Shown here: piece by piece, positions 57,334 to 64,000 of the stretch
How the letters are laid out: each line of letters opens with the position of its first letter
Numbering within the stretch: the stretch's first letter is position 1
Source: Virgibacillus chiguensis
Lineage (GTDB): Bacteria; Bacillota; Bacilli; Bacillales; Amphibacillaceae
Assembly (NCBI RefSeq): GCF_900129865.1
Contig: NZ_FQXD01000008.1
Coordinates: 1-64,000 of the forward strand
Direction: 5' to 3'
Length of the DNA: 64,000 bases
Translations under genes and position numbers: made by a program
The notes under the pieces: generated by a model
Told to the model about the DNA's origin: nothing
What the model saw: the letters and a program-made list of their open reading frames with translations, nothing else
Databases searched by the model: none

Positions 57334-58194
57334 CTATCTCTTATTTTTCACTGCTAGAGCAATAGCACCTTTAACTGCTTGTTCATCATCAAGTTTCGGT
57401 GGAACAATTAATTCATCTACATCGTTCACTTCCAAATAGTCGTTTAACAACTTCATAAACTGCTCGCGAACCATTGCATAAAGCCTTTCCTGTTTCATTA
57501 CTCCGCCACCAATAACCATTTTCTCTGGGGAGAGAATAACATAGATATTCATTAGCCCTTGCGCTAAATAATACGCTTCTATCTCCCATACCTCATCAAG
57601 ATGTGTGAGTAAATTTGCTTTTCTACCATATCGTTTTTCAATCGCCGTCCCAGAAGCAAGCCCTTCGAAGCATGACCTATGACTCGGACAACTTCCTACA
57701 AAAGTGTCATTCAGGTGTTGCTTTAGTAACATATGTCCCATTTCTGGATGATTTTTTCCTTGAAACACTTTCCCTTCCCCAACAAACCCTGCTCCAATTC
57801 CAGTTCCTACCGTCATGTATAAACAGCTCTCCGCATGCTTACCAGCACCGTAGTAATACTCACCCAGACAAGCTGTATTCACATCCGTATCCAAATATAC
57901 AGGAATATTGTATTCGCTTTGCAATTTTTCAAGAAGCGGATAGTAACGCCATTTTGTTTTCGGGGTATTTAAAATGGAGCCATATGTTTTGCTGTTCTTA
58001 TTCAAATCAACAGGCCCAAACGTACCTACACCCAACGCCTCCATCTTAAATGAAGAAAAGAACTGTTTTGCTGAAGCTAGTGTATCCTCTGGAGAAACAG
58101 TTGGAAAGCTCGTCTTTTGAAGAATGTTTCCATTTTCATCGCCAACCGCACAAACGAATTTTGTACCACCTGCTTCCATTGCTCCAATTAACAT
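57334..58194 (-). CDS. scrK: Fructokinase, ROK family
   Basis: 286 residues. It phosphorylates the fructose released by ScrB. 'GAMEAGGTKFVCAVG' is the ROK phosphate loop, 'VGTGIGAGFVGEGKVFQG' the second, and 'HPEMGHML' with 'GSCPSHRSCFEGLASG' is the zinc-binding segment of the fructokinase branch (one His and three Cys). The start is ATG 58194, 9 nt after GGAGG; ATG 58200 is also possible. It is the last gene of the sucrose cluster. Confidence 0.92.
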   Translation of the reverse strand: MLIGAMEAGGTKFVCAVGDENGNILQKTSFPTVSPEDTLASAKQFFSSFKMEALGVGTFGPVDLNKNSKTYGSILNTPKTKWRYYPLLEKLQSEYNIPVYLDTDVNTACLGEYYYGAGKHAESCLYMTVGTGIGAGFVGEGKVFQGKNHPEMGHMLLKQHLNDTFVGSCPSHRSCFEGLASGTAIEKRYGRKANLLTHLDEVWEIEAYYLAQGLMNIYVILSPEKMVIGGGVMKQERLYAMVREQFMKLLNDYLEVNDVDELIVPPKLDDEQAVKGAIALAVKNKR

Positions 58195-58260
58195 AAACAT
58201 CTACCTCCTATAAGCGGGGAAAAGCAACATTTTTTTCTTAATTTTATCTCCATTTCATGT

Positions 58261-59712
58261 CTAAATATCCATAACTCGACGTACATCCCATTTTTTCACA
58301 TCAAGCTTTATTTCACCGTCCGCTGTAAACAGAACACTCTCTTCGTTCTTATCGTCAAATACTCGAGAAGTAAACACTTCCTCTCCTTGATTTAGAAAAA
58401 TTTCTATAGAGGACGTATCTTTTAAAATAAGTATGTCGCTGAGAGTATCTAATTTGCAGTGTCTGCTTTCCATAGTCTGATAACTTGTAAAGCTTTTTCG
58501 TTTAAAAGTAAAAACTTTTAATAACGAATCATATATAATTTGAGACCCAGCTATTTGTATATTTAAACAGGATTGCTTCATATCTTCCACAGTTAAATAT
58601 ACAGCAAATGCCTTGTCAACGCATAATGATAACAATTGTTGCGCATTTAATACAACTTCATTAAAACGAACTTCGTTTTCCAGTAACTGCTGAAACTCTT
58701 CCACAGGATATTGTAGCAATGTTCCGTCTTTCCAATCCAATTGACGCGGAACAGTCAAAGCGTGTACCCATCCATAATTTGCTGTAGGAAGCTGGGAGGA
58801 ACCTTCCTCGGCATTTCCCATCCACCCAATCAATATCCTCCTCCCCTCCTGATCTTGCATCGTCTGAGGGGCATAAAAATCAAAACCTCGATCCAATTCC
58901 ACAAAAGCATCATGCTCAAAAGACATTGTTTTTTTCTCTATCTCCCCAGCAAAGTACCCAGATTGATAAATATTTTGATATTGAAAGCCTTGTGCAGGTA
59001 TTCCTTGTGGGCAAACGAGCAGAATATCTTTATTTCCTAATTGAAACAGATCAGGGCATTCCCACATATAACCGAAGTGATCTAACCCTTGATGTCCGTT
59101 TCCAGTTAACGTTCCTGCAAATGTCCAATTCCATAAATCAGCAGAACGATATAACACAACCTCTCCATTTTTCGCCTCTGTTTGTGCACCAAGCACCATC
59201 CACCATGCTTCATTCATATAGAATACTTTTGGATCACGAAAATGAGCAGTGTAACCGTCTGGAACTTGAATAATTGGTCCCTTTTTTTCAAAATGGATTC
59301 CATCATTCGATATTGCCAAACACTGATAAGATTGCCGATTTCCTTCATTATCCCTCACATTCCCCGTATAAAAAACGTACAGTTGATTCTGGTATACAAC
59401 AGCACTTCCAGAATAACATCCATTTTGGTCATACCATTGATCAGGTAGTAAAGCAACAGGTACTTCTTGCCAATGAATAAGGTCTTTAGATATAGAATGC
59501 CCCCAACATTTCACACCATGCTCAACAGCAAAAGGATTCCACTGATAAAAAATATGATATTTTCCTTTAAAAAAGACAAAACCGTTTGGATCATTTAATA
59601 GTCCTACTGAAGGCATTAAATGGTAATGCAAACGATAGGGATCTCTTGCTATTAAAGGTTGGTTTTTCTCCATTTGTTTACATACCATATCTTTTGTTAC
59701 GTTATTATTCAT
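58261..59712 (-). CDS. scrB: Sucrose-6-phosphate hydrolase, GH32
   Basis: 483 residues. It cleaves sucrose-6-phosphate from the PTS into glucose-6-phosphate and fructose. The GH32 five-bladed propeller begins with 'LMPSVGLLNDPNGF', where Asp41 is the nucleophile. 'HFRDPKVF' holds the transition-state Asp160 and 'MWECPDLF' the acid/base Glu218. A C-terminal beta-sandwich follows. There is no signal peptide, as expected for the cytoplasmic enzyme. It is 66 bp from scrK and 108 bp from scrA. Confidence 0.94.
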   Translation of the reverse strand: MNNNVTKDMVCKQMEKNQPLIARDPYRLHYHLMPSVGLLNDPNGFVFFKGKYHIFYQWNPFAVEHGVKCWGHSISKDLIHWQEVPVALLPDQWYDQNGCYSGSAVVYQNQLYVFYTGNVRDNEGNRQSYQCLAISNDGIHFEKKGPIIQVPDGYTAHFRDPKVFYMNEAWWMVLGAQTEAKNGEVVLYRSADLWNWTFAGTLTGNGHQGLDHFGYMWECPDLFQLGNKDILLVCPQGIPAQGFQYQNIYQSGYFAGEIEKKTMSFEHDAFVELDRGFDFYAPQTMQDQEGRRILIGWMGNAEEGSSQLPTANYGWVHALTVPRQLDWKDGTLLQYPVEEFQQLLENEVRFNEVVLNAQQLLSLCVDKAFAVYLTVEDMKQSCLNIQIAGSQIIYDSLLKVFTFKRKSFTSYQTMESRHCKLDTLSDILILKDTSSIEIFLNQGEEVFTSRVFDDKNEESVLFTADGEIKLDVKKWDVRRVMDI

Positions 59713-59820
59713 ATCCTAAACTCCTAAACTTATATATGATACAATGAAACTTCAATCTATAAGTCCTCCCCTTCAAAATTAGAGTAAAACAGGAATCACT
59801 TATTTTGATTTTGATAGCCT

Positions 59821-61218
59821 TTATCCATTGTCTTTCAATTGCTTATCGGAAAATCCAAATAACCAAGTTAGCGCAAATGCTACTCCAACTGCAATGATAT
59901 TCACAAGTAAATAGGAAAGAATTTGCCCATCCAAATACAATAATGTACCTGGAATTACGGTAATAGCCATTCCAGTCCCTTTTAATTCTAACAACATAGC
60001 GGAAAAACCTCCTACGCCACCACCAATTAACCCCATAATAAATGGTTTTACATAGCGTAAATTCACCCCAAATATAGCTGGTTCCGTTATACCTAAGAAA
60101 GCAGATAATGAAGATGGAAAAGCTAAAGCTTTCAATTTCTTTGATTTTGTTTTTAAACCAACAGCAAGAGCTGCACCACCCTGGGCAGCAATAGAAGCGG
60201 TAATAATAGCATTAAATGGATTACTTCCTACATCCTCTAACAGTTTTATTTCTAAAAGATTAAAAATATGGTGAACACCAGTAATGACAATAATTTGGTG
60301 CAAAAAACCGATAAGCAAACCAGCTAACCCAAATGGTAAATTTAAAACAGCAAGTGTACCATCTAAAATATAATTTTCTACCACATGGAAAATGGGTCCA
60401 ATGATAAACAGAGCTGCACCTATCATTATAAGTAATGTTAAAAACGGCGTTATAATTAAATCCAATGCTTCCGGCACACGCTTACGAATTGCACGCTCCA
60501 ATTTAGCTCCAATAATTCCAGCAATAAACGCTGGAAGTACCGATCCTTGATAACCTACTACAGGTATAAAGCCAAAAAACAGTAATGGTTCAGCACCTTC
60601 TGCAACTCCCCAAGCACTTGGTAACGAGGGGCTAACAAGCATTAATCCAAGTACAATTCCTATAATCGGTGTACCACCAAATACACGAAACGTGGACCAA
60701 GCAACGAGTGCTGGTAAAAAAATAAAAGCCGTGTCCGTTAATATTTGCGTAAACAAGATAAAATTATTAGGAATATCGGCTGGAACGAGTCCGAATAAAG
60801 CTAAAATTTTCTCCTGCATAAGTAACCCACGTAGCCCCATAAATAGACCTGTTGCTACAAGTACTGGAATAATGGGTACAAACACGTCTCCTAATGTACG
60901 AATTGCACGTTGTAACTTATTTCCGCTCTGACTAGCTTTCTTCGTTTGCTCCTGTTTATTAATCGTAGAAACATGAAGCTTCTCTACTTCTTCATAAATT
61001 TGATTTACTGTACCAGTACCGAAAATAATTTGAAACTGTCCAGAATGAAAAAATGCCCCTTTCACTTTTGCTATGCTTTCCACCTGTTCACGATCAACTT
61101 GGTCCTCATCCATCACCAGTAAACGTAACCTAGTTGCACAATGTGCGACTGATGAAATATTCTCTTTCCCACCAACAGCTTCCAACAGTGCTTCAGCTAT
61201 TTGTTTGTTATCTAACAT
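59821..61218 (-). CDS. scrA: Sucrose-specific PTS enzyme IIBC
   Basis: 465 residues. The N-terminal IIB domain has the phosphorylation cysteine in 'VAHCATRLRLLV' (Cys27); the IIC domain from about residue 105 has eight or more membrane segments, with 'ITEPAIFGVNLR' as the conserved sugar-binding loop of glucose-superfamily IIC proteins. It imports sucrose and phosphorylates it at carbon 6. There is no IIA domain, so it must borrow a glucose-type IIA. ATG 61218 follows TAGGAGGG. An operator lies 20 bp upstream. Confidence 0.92.
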   Translation of the reverse strand: MLDNKQIAEALLEAVGGKENISSVAHCATRLRLLVMDEDQVDREQVESIAKVKGAFFHSGQFQIIFGTGTVNQIYEEVEKLHVSTINKQEQTKKASQSGNKLQRAIRTLGDVFVPIIPVLVATGLFMGLRGLLMQEKILALFGLVPADIPNNFILFTQILTDTAFIFLPALVAWSTFRVFGGTPIIGIVLGLMLVSPSLPSAWGVAEGAEPLLFFGFIPVVGYQGSVLPAFIAGIIGAKLERAIRKRVPEALDLIITPFLTLLIMIGAALFIIGPIFHVVENYILDGTLAVLNLPFGLAGLLIGFLHQIIVITGVHHIFNLLEIKLLEDVGSNPFNAIITASIAAQGGAALAVGLKTKSKKLKALAFPSSLSAFLGITEPAIFGVNLRYVKPFIMGLIGGGVGGFSAMLLELKGTGMAITVIPGTLLYLDGQILSYLLVNIIAVGVAFALTWLFGFSDKQLKDNG

Positions 61219-61237
61219 TTTTATCCCTCCTAATTTT

Positions 61238-61253
61238 GTGGTATCGATCCCAC
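61238..61253. promoter_or_regulatory. ScrR operator O1 upstream of scrA
   Basis: GTGGTATCGATCCCAC, a near-perfect palindrome with the central CG of LacI/GalR operators. It overlaps the start of the scrA leader, so bound repressor would block transcription. It shares TGGxATCGATxCCA with O2. Confidence 0.75.
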
Positions 61254-61473
61254 ACGGCAGATAAAATATTGCAACGCTTCACCTTCTCATAAGTGAAATT
61301 TTAAATAGAATAACTTGACCTTTGGATAAATCTTATAGCAGAAGAAAAACGTCCTAGTTTTTCCGCTATAACCCTAAAGTTTCTATCATTTCCTATAGCG
61401 GAACAAACGAACATCCATTCACTCTCTATTCTTGAAAAGAGGGTTTAAAGATAAAATGTTGCATGATTCCATC

Positions 61474-61489
61474 ATGGAATCGATACCAC
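61474..61489. promoter_or_regulatory. ScrR operator O2
   Basis: ATGGAATCGATACCAC shares the TGGxATCGATxCCA palindrome with O1, 236 bp away. Two such sites could let one repressor tetramer loop the DNA, or mark two promoters. Confidence 0.65.
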
Positions 61490-61503
61490 ATCGCATAAAA
61501 ATA

Positions 61504-61521
61504 GGTGAAATCGATTTCACC
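61504..61521. promoter_or_regulatory. cre site (CcpA), perfect palindrome
   Basis: GGTGAAATCGATTTCACC is an 18-bp perfect palindrome whose centre TGAAATCGATTTCA fits the cre consensus TGWAANCGNTNWCA at every position. It lies just after the scrR stop, upstream of scrA. Catabolite repression of the scr genes by CcpA is the likely meaning; ScrR binding here cannot be excluded because of the shared ATCGAT core. Confidence 0.75.
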
Positions 61522-61525
61522 TTTA

Positions 61526-62509
61526 TCATACACTATCTCTAGATAGAAGTCTATAGTCTAATACAATTTTCTTTTGATAATCTTCACCTTGAATAAAAGC
61601 TAGTAGCTGTTTAGCCGCTTCTTCTCCTGCTGTTTCGTTTTTGTAATCCACTGTCGTCAAAGGCGGATCGACATATTGAGATAGTTCAGAAGCACCAATG
61701 CCTGCAATGGCAATATCTTTAGGTATCTCCATACCAATCCGTTTTACATAACTCATCGCCCCGATAGCAAGTCTGTCTGTAACAGCAAAAATCGCTGTTG
61801 GTCGCTGTTTGGAATCCTCTATAATTTTCTTCATCGCTTTACAACCCGAATCAATATCAAACACACCTTTTTGCACCCAAGCTTCTTCAATAGACAAGTC
61901 GCGGGATTTCATTTCATCGTAAAAACCTTTTTTACGAAAACAACCTACAGCCTGATCTGTTTCATCCACGCCAATAAATCCAATTTGTGTATGTCCTTTA
62001 TCAACTAAAAAAGCTGTCACGTCTCTAGCAACATGATAATCATCATACGTCACGCATATCACATTTTCTGCTTCTTGACCTACCATTACAAATGGAAGGT
62101 TCATGCTTTTTATTTTTTGCGTGAGCTCTGGCTCTGTGTTAGTCGCTATTAATACAATGCCATCTACTTGTCTGACAAGCAGATCCAAATATTCAAGTTC
62201 CTTCTCCTTATCATGATCCGTATTCGCAAGTAAGATTTGGTATCCGTGCTTAGATAGTTCCCTTCCCAGACCTGTTACAACTCTGCTTGGTGTTTCCGTT
62301 TGTATGGTTGGTAAAATAACTCCAATTACTTTTGTTTGCTTTGTTCGCAGAGATTTAGCATACCCACTCGGTACATAACCCGTTGCCTCAATTACTTTTT
62401 CTACTCTTTGTCTAGCCTCTTCACTCACATAGCCTGAATTATTTAGCACACGAGAAACCGTTGATCTTGACACATTTGCCATTGTTGCTATATCCTTAAT
62501 CGTTACCAA
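61526..62509 (-). CDS. scrR: LacI-family sucrose operon repressor
   Basis: 327 residues. The N-terminal helix-turn-helix and hinge read 'TIKDIATMANVSRSTVSRVLNNSGYVSEEARQRV'-type sequence (LacI family), followed by the periplasmic-binding-like sensor domain (from about residue 60, 'VIGVILPTIQTETPSRVVTGLG'). Its position beside scrA and the paired ATCGAT palindromes make a sucrose (or fructose) repressor the natural call. The start at 62509 is presumably the GTG/ATG giving MVTIKDIA. No operator is seen upstream of scrR itself. Confidence 0.87.
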   Translation of the reverse strand: MVTIKDIATMANVSRSTVSRVLNNSGYVSEEARQRVEKVIEATGYVPSGYAKSLRTKQTKVIGVILPTIQTETPSRVVTGLGRELSKHGYQILLANTDHDKEKELEYLDLLVRQVDGIVLIATNTEPELTQKIKSMNLPFVMVGQEAENVICVTYDDYHVARDVTAFLVDKGHTQIGFIGVDETDQAVGCFRKKGFYDEMKSRDLSIEEAWVQKGVFDIDSGCKAMKKIIEDSKQRPTAIFAVTDRLAIGAMSYVKRIGMEIPKDIAIAGIGASELSQYVDPPLTTVDYKNETAGEEAAKQLLAFIQGEDYQKKIVLDYRLLSRDSV

Positions 62510-62579
62510 GTAGCTATCCTCCCTACAGCAGTTCTGTTTAGATTTTTAATAATCTTTATCGTTTTAGTTTTTTCTTTCC

Positions 62580-62905
62580 TATACTGTTAAAAAATCTACA
62601 GCGTCTTTATCTATAGACGTTACCACTTTCAATACCATTTTCCCTGACTTCTTCCCACTACTCCACTTAGTTGCCAGCCTTCCTCACATAAATCTGTTAT
62701 CTTCTTTGGTACGGACAAAGGTCCAATTACCTTCCACCAAACATTGGTTGTAGCCACAGCTTCCCCCTCTCGACATAATCAATATAAAAGTACCCTTCCT
62801 CTTCTTCTTCATACATTACTTGTGGTGATTTTTTTGTTTCCTCGTGAATAATATCCAATACTTTTTCAACGGTAGGCAAATTACTCGCCTCTGAAAAATA
62901 TTCTT
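62580..62905 (-). pseudogene. Broken gene of unknown family
   Basis: The minus strand reads 'ELKEYFSEASNLPTVEKVLD' and 'IIHEETKKSPQVMYEEEEEG', 'YFYIDYVERG', then after a frameshift 'EAVATTNVWWKVIGPLSVPK' and 'KITDLCEEGWQLSGVVG', then a second shift to 'VLKVVTSIDKDAVDFLTV' and a stop. This is protein-like throughout but needs two frame changes and has no start. Its 5' end runs directly into the structured repeat copy C, which suggests that insertion or deletion at the repeat removed the N-terminus. I do not recognise the family. Confidence 0.5.
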
Positions 62906-63028
62906 TTAGTTCTGCTTAGTAATGAACCGATGGTGACTTAGCGTGGGACATGCAGTGAAGTAACTAGTGTTACTGGGCGATGGAGCCAGACGTGGCTATT
63001 ACGTTCTTGCGTTATCCTAAAGTATCTA
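62904..63028 (+). repeat. Structured intergenic repeat, copy C (3' part only, ~125 nt)
   Basis: It matches the right-hand half of copies A and B: GAACCGATGGTGACTTA, GGGCGATGGAGCCAGACG and TGGCTATT..GTT..TTGCGTTATCC-like end. The left half is absent. Where A and B have GTCGCC/GGCG, C has AGTAAC/GTTACT, so pairing is kept with different bases. It abuts the broken gene at 62580-62905. Confidence 0.7.
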
Positions 63029-63100
63029 TTTTCTTATCTTATAACAAAATAAGTTTTTGTAAAAGCTTTTTATATAATGAAGAGCTTTACCAAAAGTTAC

Positions 63101-63298
63101 TTATTGATTACTTTTAACTTTTTTCTTCTTAACGAGAAATAAATTCAATCCATCTAAAACAAATAAAATGGTAAGGAATAATGCTACTATTCCAAGGCTT
63201 TTCCACACTTTCCAAGCGCCATCGTCAATATAAGTCACAAACAAATTTATGATAAAAAGTAATAAACACATGGCAAGATAAGACAGACATTTCTTCAT
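63101..63298 (-). CDS. Small two-helix membrane protein
   Basis: 65 residues with two hydrophobic segments ('YLAMCLLLFIINLFVTYI' and 'SLGIVALFLTILFVLDGL') joined by a short loop, ending in a lysine-rich tail (LFLVKKKKVKSNQ). ATG 63298 follows GAGGTG. Such small hydrophobic proteins are common in Bacillaceae. The function is unknown and no partner gene suggests one. Confidence 0.6.
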   Translation of the reverse strand: MKKCLSYLAMCLLLFIINLFVTYIDDGAWKVWKSLGIVALFLTILFVLDGLNLFLVKKKKVKSNQ

Positions 63299-63565
63299 TG
63301 TTTAACACCTCTAGCTTTCTTTTCATCTGCTGTATTTATGAATAATTTCATTTAGAGAATGATTAGAGTTCAAACTCTAATTATTGTTCACACACAAGCA
63401 TGGTATAGATATGTATATAATAACATATTTTTACAATTTTAAGCTTAGAGAGCAAACGTTTTCACAATTATGTAATAAAGAATTTACAGTATATTGAAAT
63501 TTACTATCTATTTTACAAACAACCAGATTTCAAATGTATAATTTTACCAAGGAGGAGGTGAGATT
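63299..63565 (+). other. Upstream region of the mannose-class PTS operon
   Basis: About 270 bp without an open frame. I looked for a sigma-54 (-24/-12) promoter, used by lev-type operons of Bacillus, and found no TGGCAC-N5-TTGC match. A weak TTTACA/TATCTA pair near 63490-63515 is all that resembles a sigma-A promoter. Confidence 0.35.
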
Positions 63566-63997
63566 ATGAATAGCGCAATCATCGTTTGTACTCACGGAGA
63601 TACAGCAATGGAAATACTAAAAACAGTTGAAATGATTATGGGGAAACAAGAAAATATATTACCTACTAATTTTGTACCTGGAGAAAACACCGCAGATTTA
63701 ATAAGAAAATATCACTTGCTATTCGAACAATTAGATTGTACTAATGGCGTTTTGATAATGGTTGATTTACTTGGCGGCTCTCCATTTAATGCAGCTTCTC
63801 AAATAGCTTTACACAATGACAAAATTGAGGTTATTACAGGTGTTAATATTCCAATGTTATTAGAAACTTTGGTATCGAGAAACTCCAAAACCTTGCAACA
63901 ACTGCTTGAAATATCAATAACTGCTGGGAAAAATGGCATTTCACAATTGAATAAAAATAGCATTGAAAAGGATGACTTAGAAGGAGATGAATTATAA
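63566..63997 (+). CDS. PTS enzyme IIA, mannose family
   Basis: 143 residues. The fold begins 'AIIVCTHGDTAMEILKTVEM', where His10 is the phosphorylation site of the mannose/fructose/sorbose class, and has 'VLIMVDLLGGSPFNAASQIA' as the conserved core. It is a free-standing IIA, as in Lev, Man and Aga systems. ATG 63566 follows AAGGAGGAGG. A start codon for the next gene comes one base-frame after its stop, so it is the first gene of an operon cut by the window edge. The sugar is unknown. Confidence 0.9.
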   Translation: MNSAIIVCTHGDTAMEILKTVEMIMGKQENILPTNFVPGENTADLIRKYHLLFEQLDCTNGVLIMVDLLGGSPFNAASQIALHNDKIEVITGVNIPMLLETLVSRNSKTLQQLLEISITAGKNGISQLNKNSIEKDDLEGDEL

Positions 63998-64000
63998 ATG
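63998..64000 (+). CDS. Start codon of the next PTS gene (cut by window end)
   Basis: ATG directly after the IIA stop codon, 11 nt after an AAGGAG site within the end of the IIA gene. By analogy with mannose-class operons it should begin the IIB component, but none of its sequence is visible. Confidence 0.4.

Noticed and set aside
63400-63565. Sigma-54 promoter before the mannose-class PTS operon
   Set aside because: No TGGCAC-N5-TTGC sequence could be found in the upstream region.

Overview
The window looks like a chromosomal segment of a low-GC, endospore-forming member of the Bacillaceae, probably a halotolerant Virgibacillus/Oceanobacillus-like genus. This is an inference. It rests on spore genes (a CotD-like coat protein and SspP), the bacillithiol-dependent FosB, T-box leaders on amino-acid operons, CsaA, YitT, YpsA, a manganese pyrophosphatase, a cydABDC operon, AT-rich intergenic DNA and frequent TTG/GTG starts behind strong Shine-Dalgarno sites. 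No rRNA, tRNA, CRISPR array, intact transposase or prophage was seen.

Layout. 1-2340: two DUF11-repeat surface proteins with cysteine-rich tails, the first cut by the window edge. 2340-5100: an accessory strip with a decayed MobA/MobL relaxase, galE and an SRPBCC protein, the latter two bracketed by two direct copies of a ~200-nt structured repeat. 5260-6200: yitT. 6240-16020: the branched-chain amino-acid operon ilvB-ilvH-ilvC-leuA-leuB-leuC-leuD-ilvA on the minus strand, driven by a clear sigma-A promoter and a T-box leader; ilvD lies just upstream as its own unit with its own promoter and terminator. 18260-21650: csaA, then proB-proA under a second T-box. 21700-31950: a drug-efflux pump and many small single-gene units (secreted 28-residue-repeat protein, lipoprotein, FosB, kinase-like protein, acetyltransferases, cupin, DUF1992, SIMPL). 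32060-33920: a NERD-domain nuclease-like gene between two nearly identical 108-bp direct repeats, then ypsA. 34070-44400: coat protein, nucleotidyltransferase, mscL, two MazG proteins, sspP, ppaC, an amino-acid oxidase, a universal stress protein, a SulP transporter and a GrpB protein. 44550-53360: a class B penicillin-binding protein and cydABDC. 53380-57140: a glycosyltransferase, two decayed genes (TPR-like and cutC) and an M17 aminopeptidase. 57330-62510: the sucrose locus scrK-scrB-scrA-scrR with two matching operators and a perfect cre site. 62580-64000: a decayed gene abutting a third, truncated copy of the structured repeat, a small membrane protein, and the first gene of a mannose-class PTS operon.

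How the genes work together. The ilv/leu block encodes nearly the whole valine, leucine and isoleucine pathway, and tRNA-sensing leaders fit amino-acid control of it and of proline synthesis. The scr genes import sucrose as sucrose-6-phosphate, cleave it and phosphorylate the released fructose, under ScrR and probably CcpA. CydD and CydC help assemble the cytochrome bd oxidase encoded just upstream.

Least ordinary items: the three-copy structured intergenic repeat, a second degenerate AT-rich palindromic repeat family, the repeat-flanked NERD gene, and the secreted protein built of 28-residue repeats. All assignments come from reading the sequence by eye; no database search was run.
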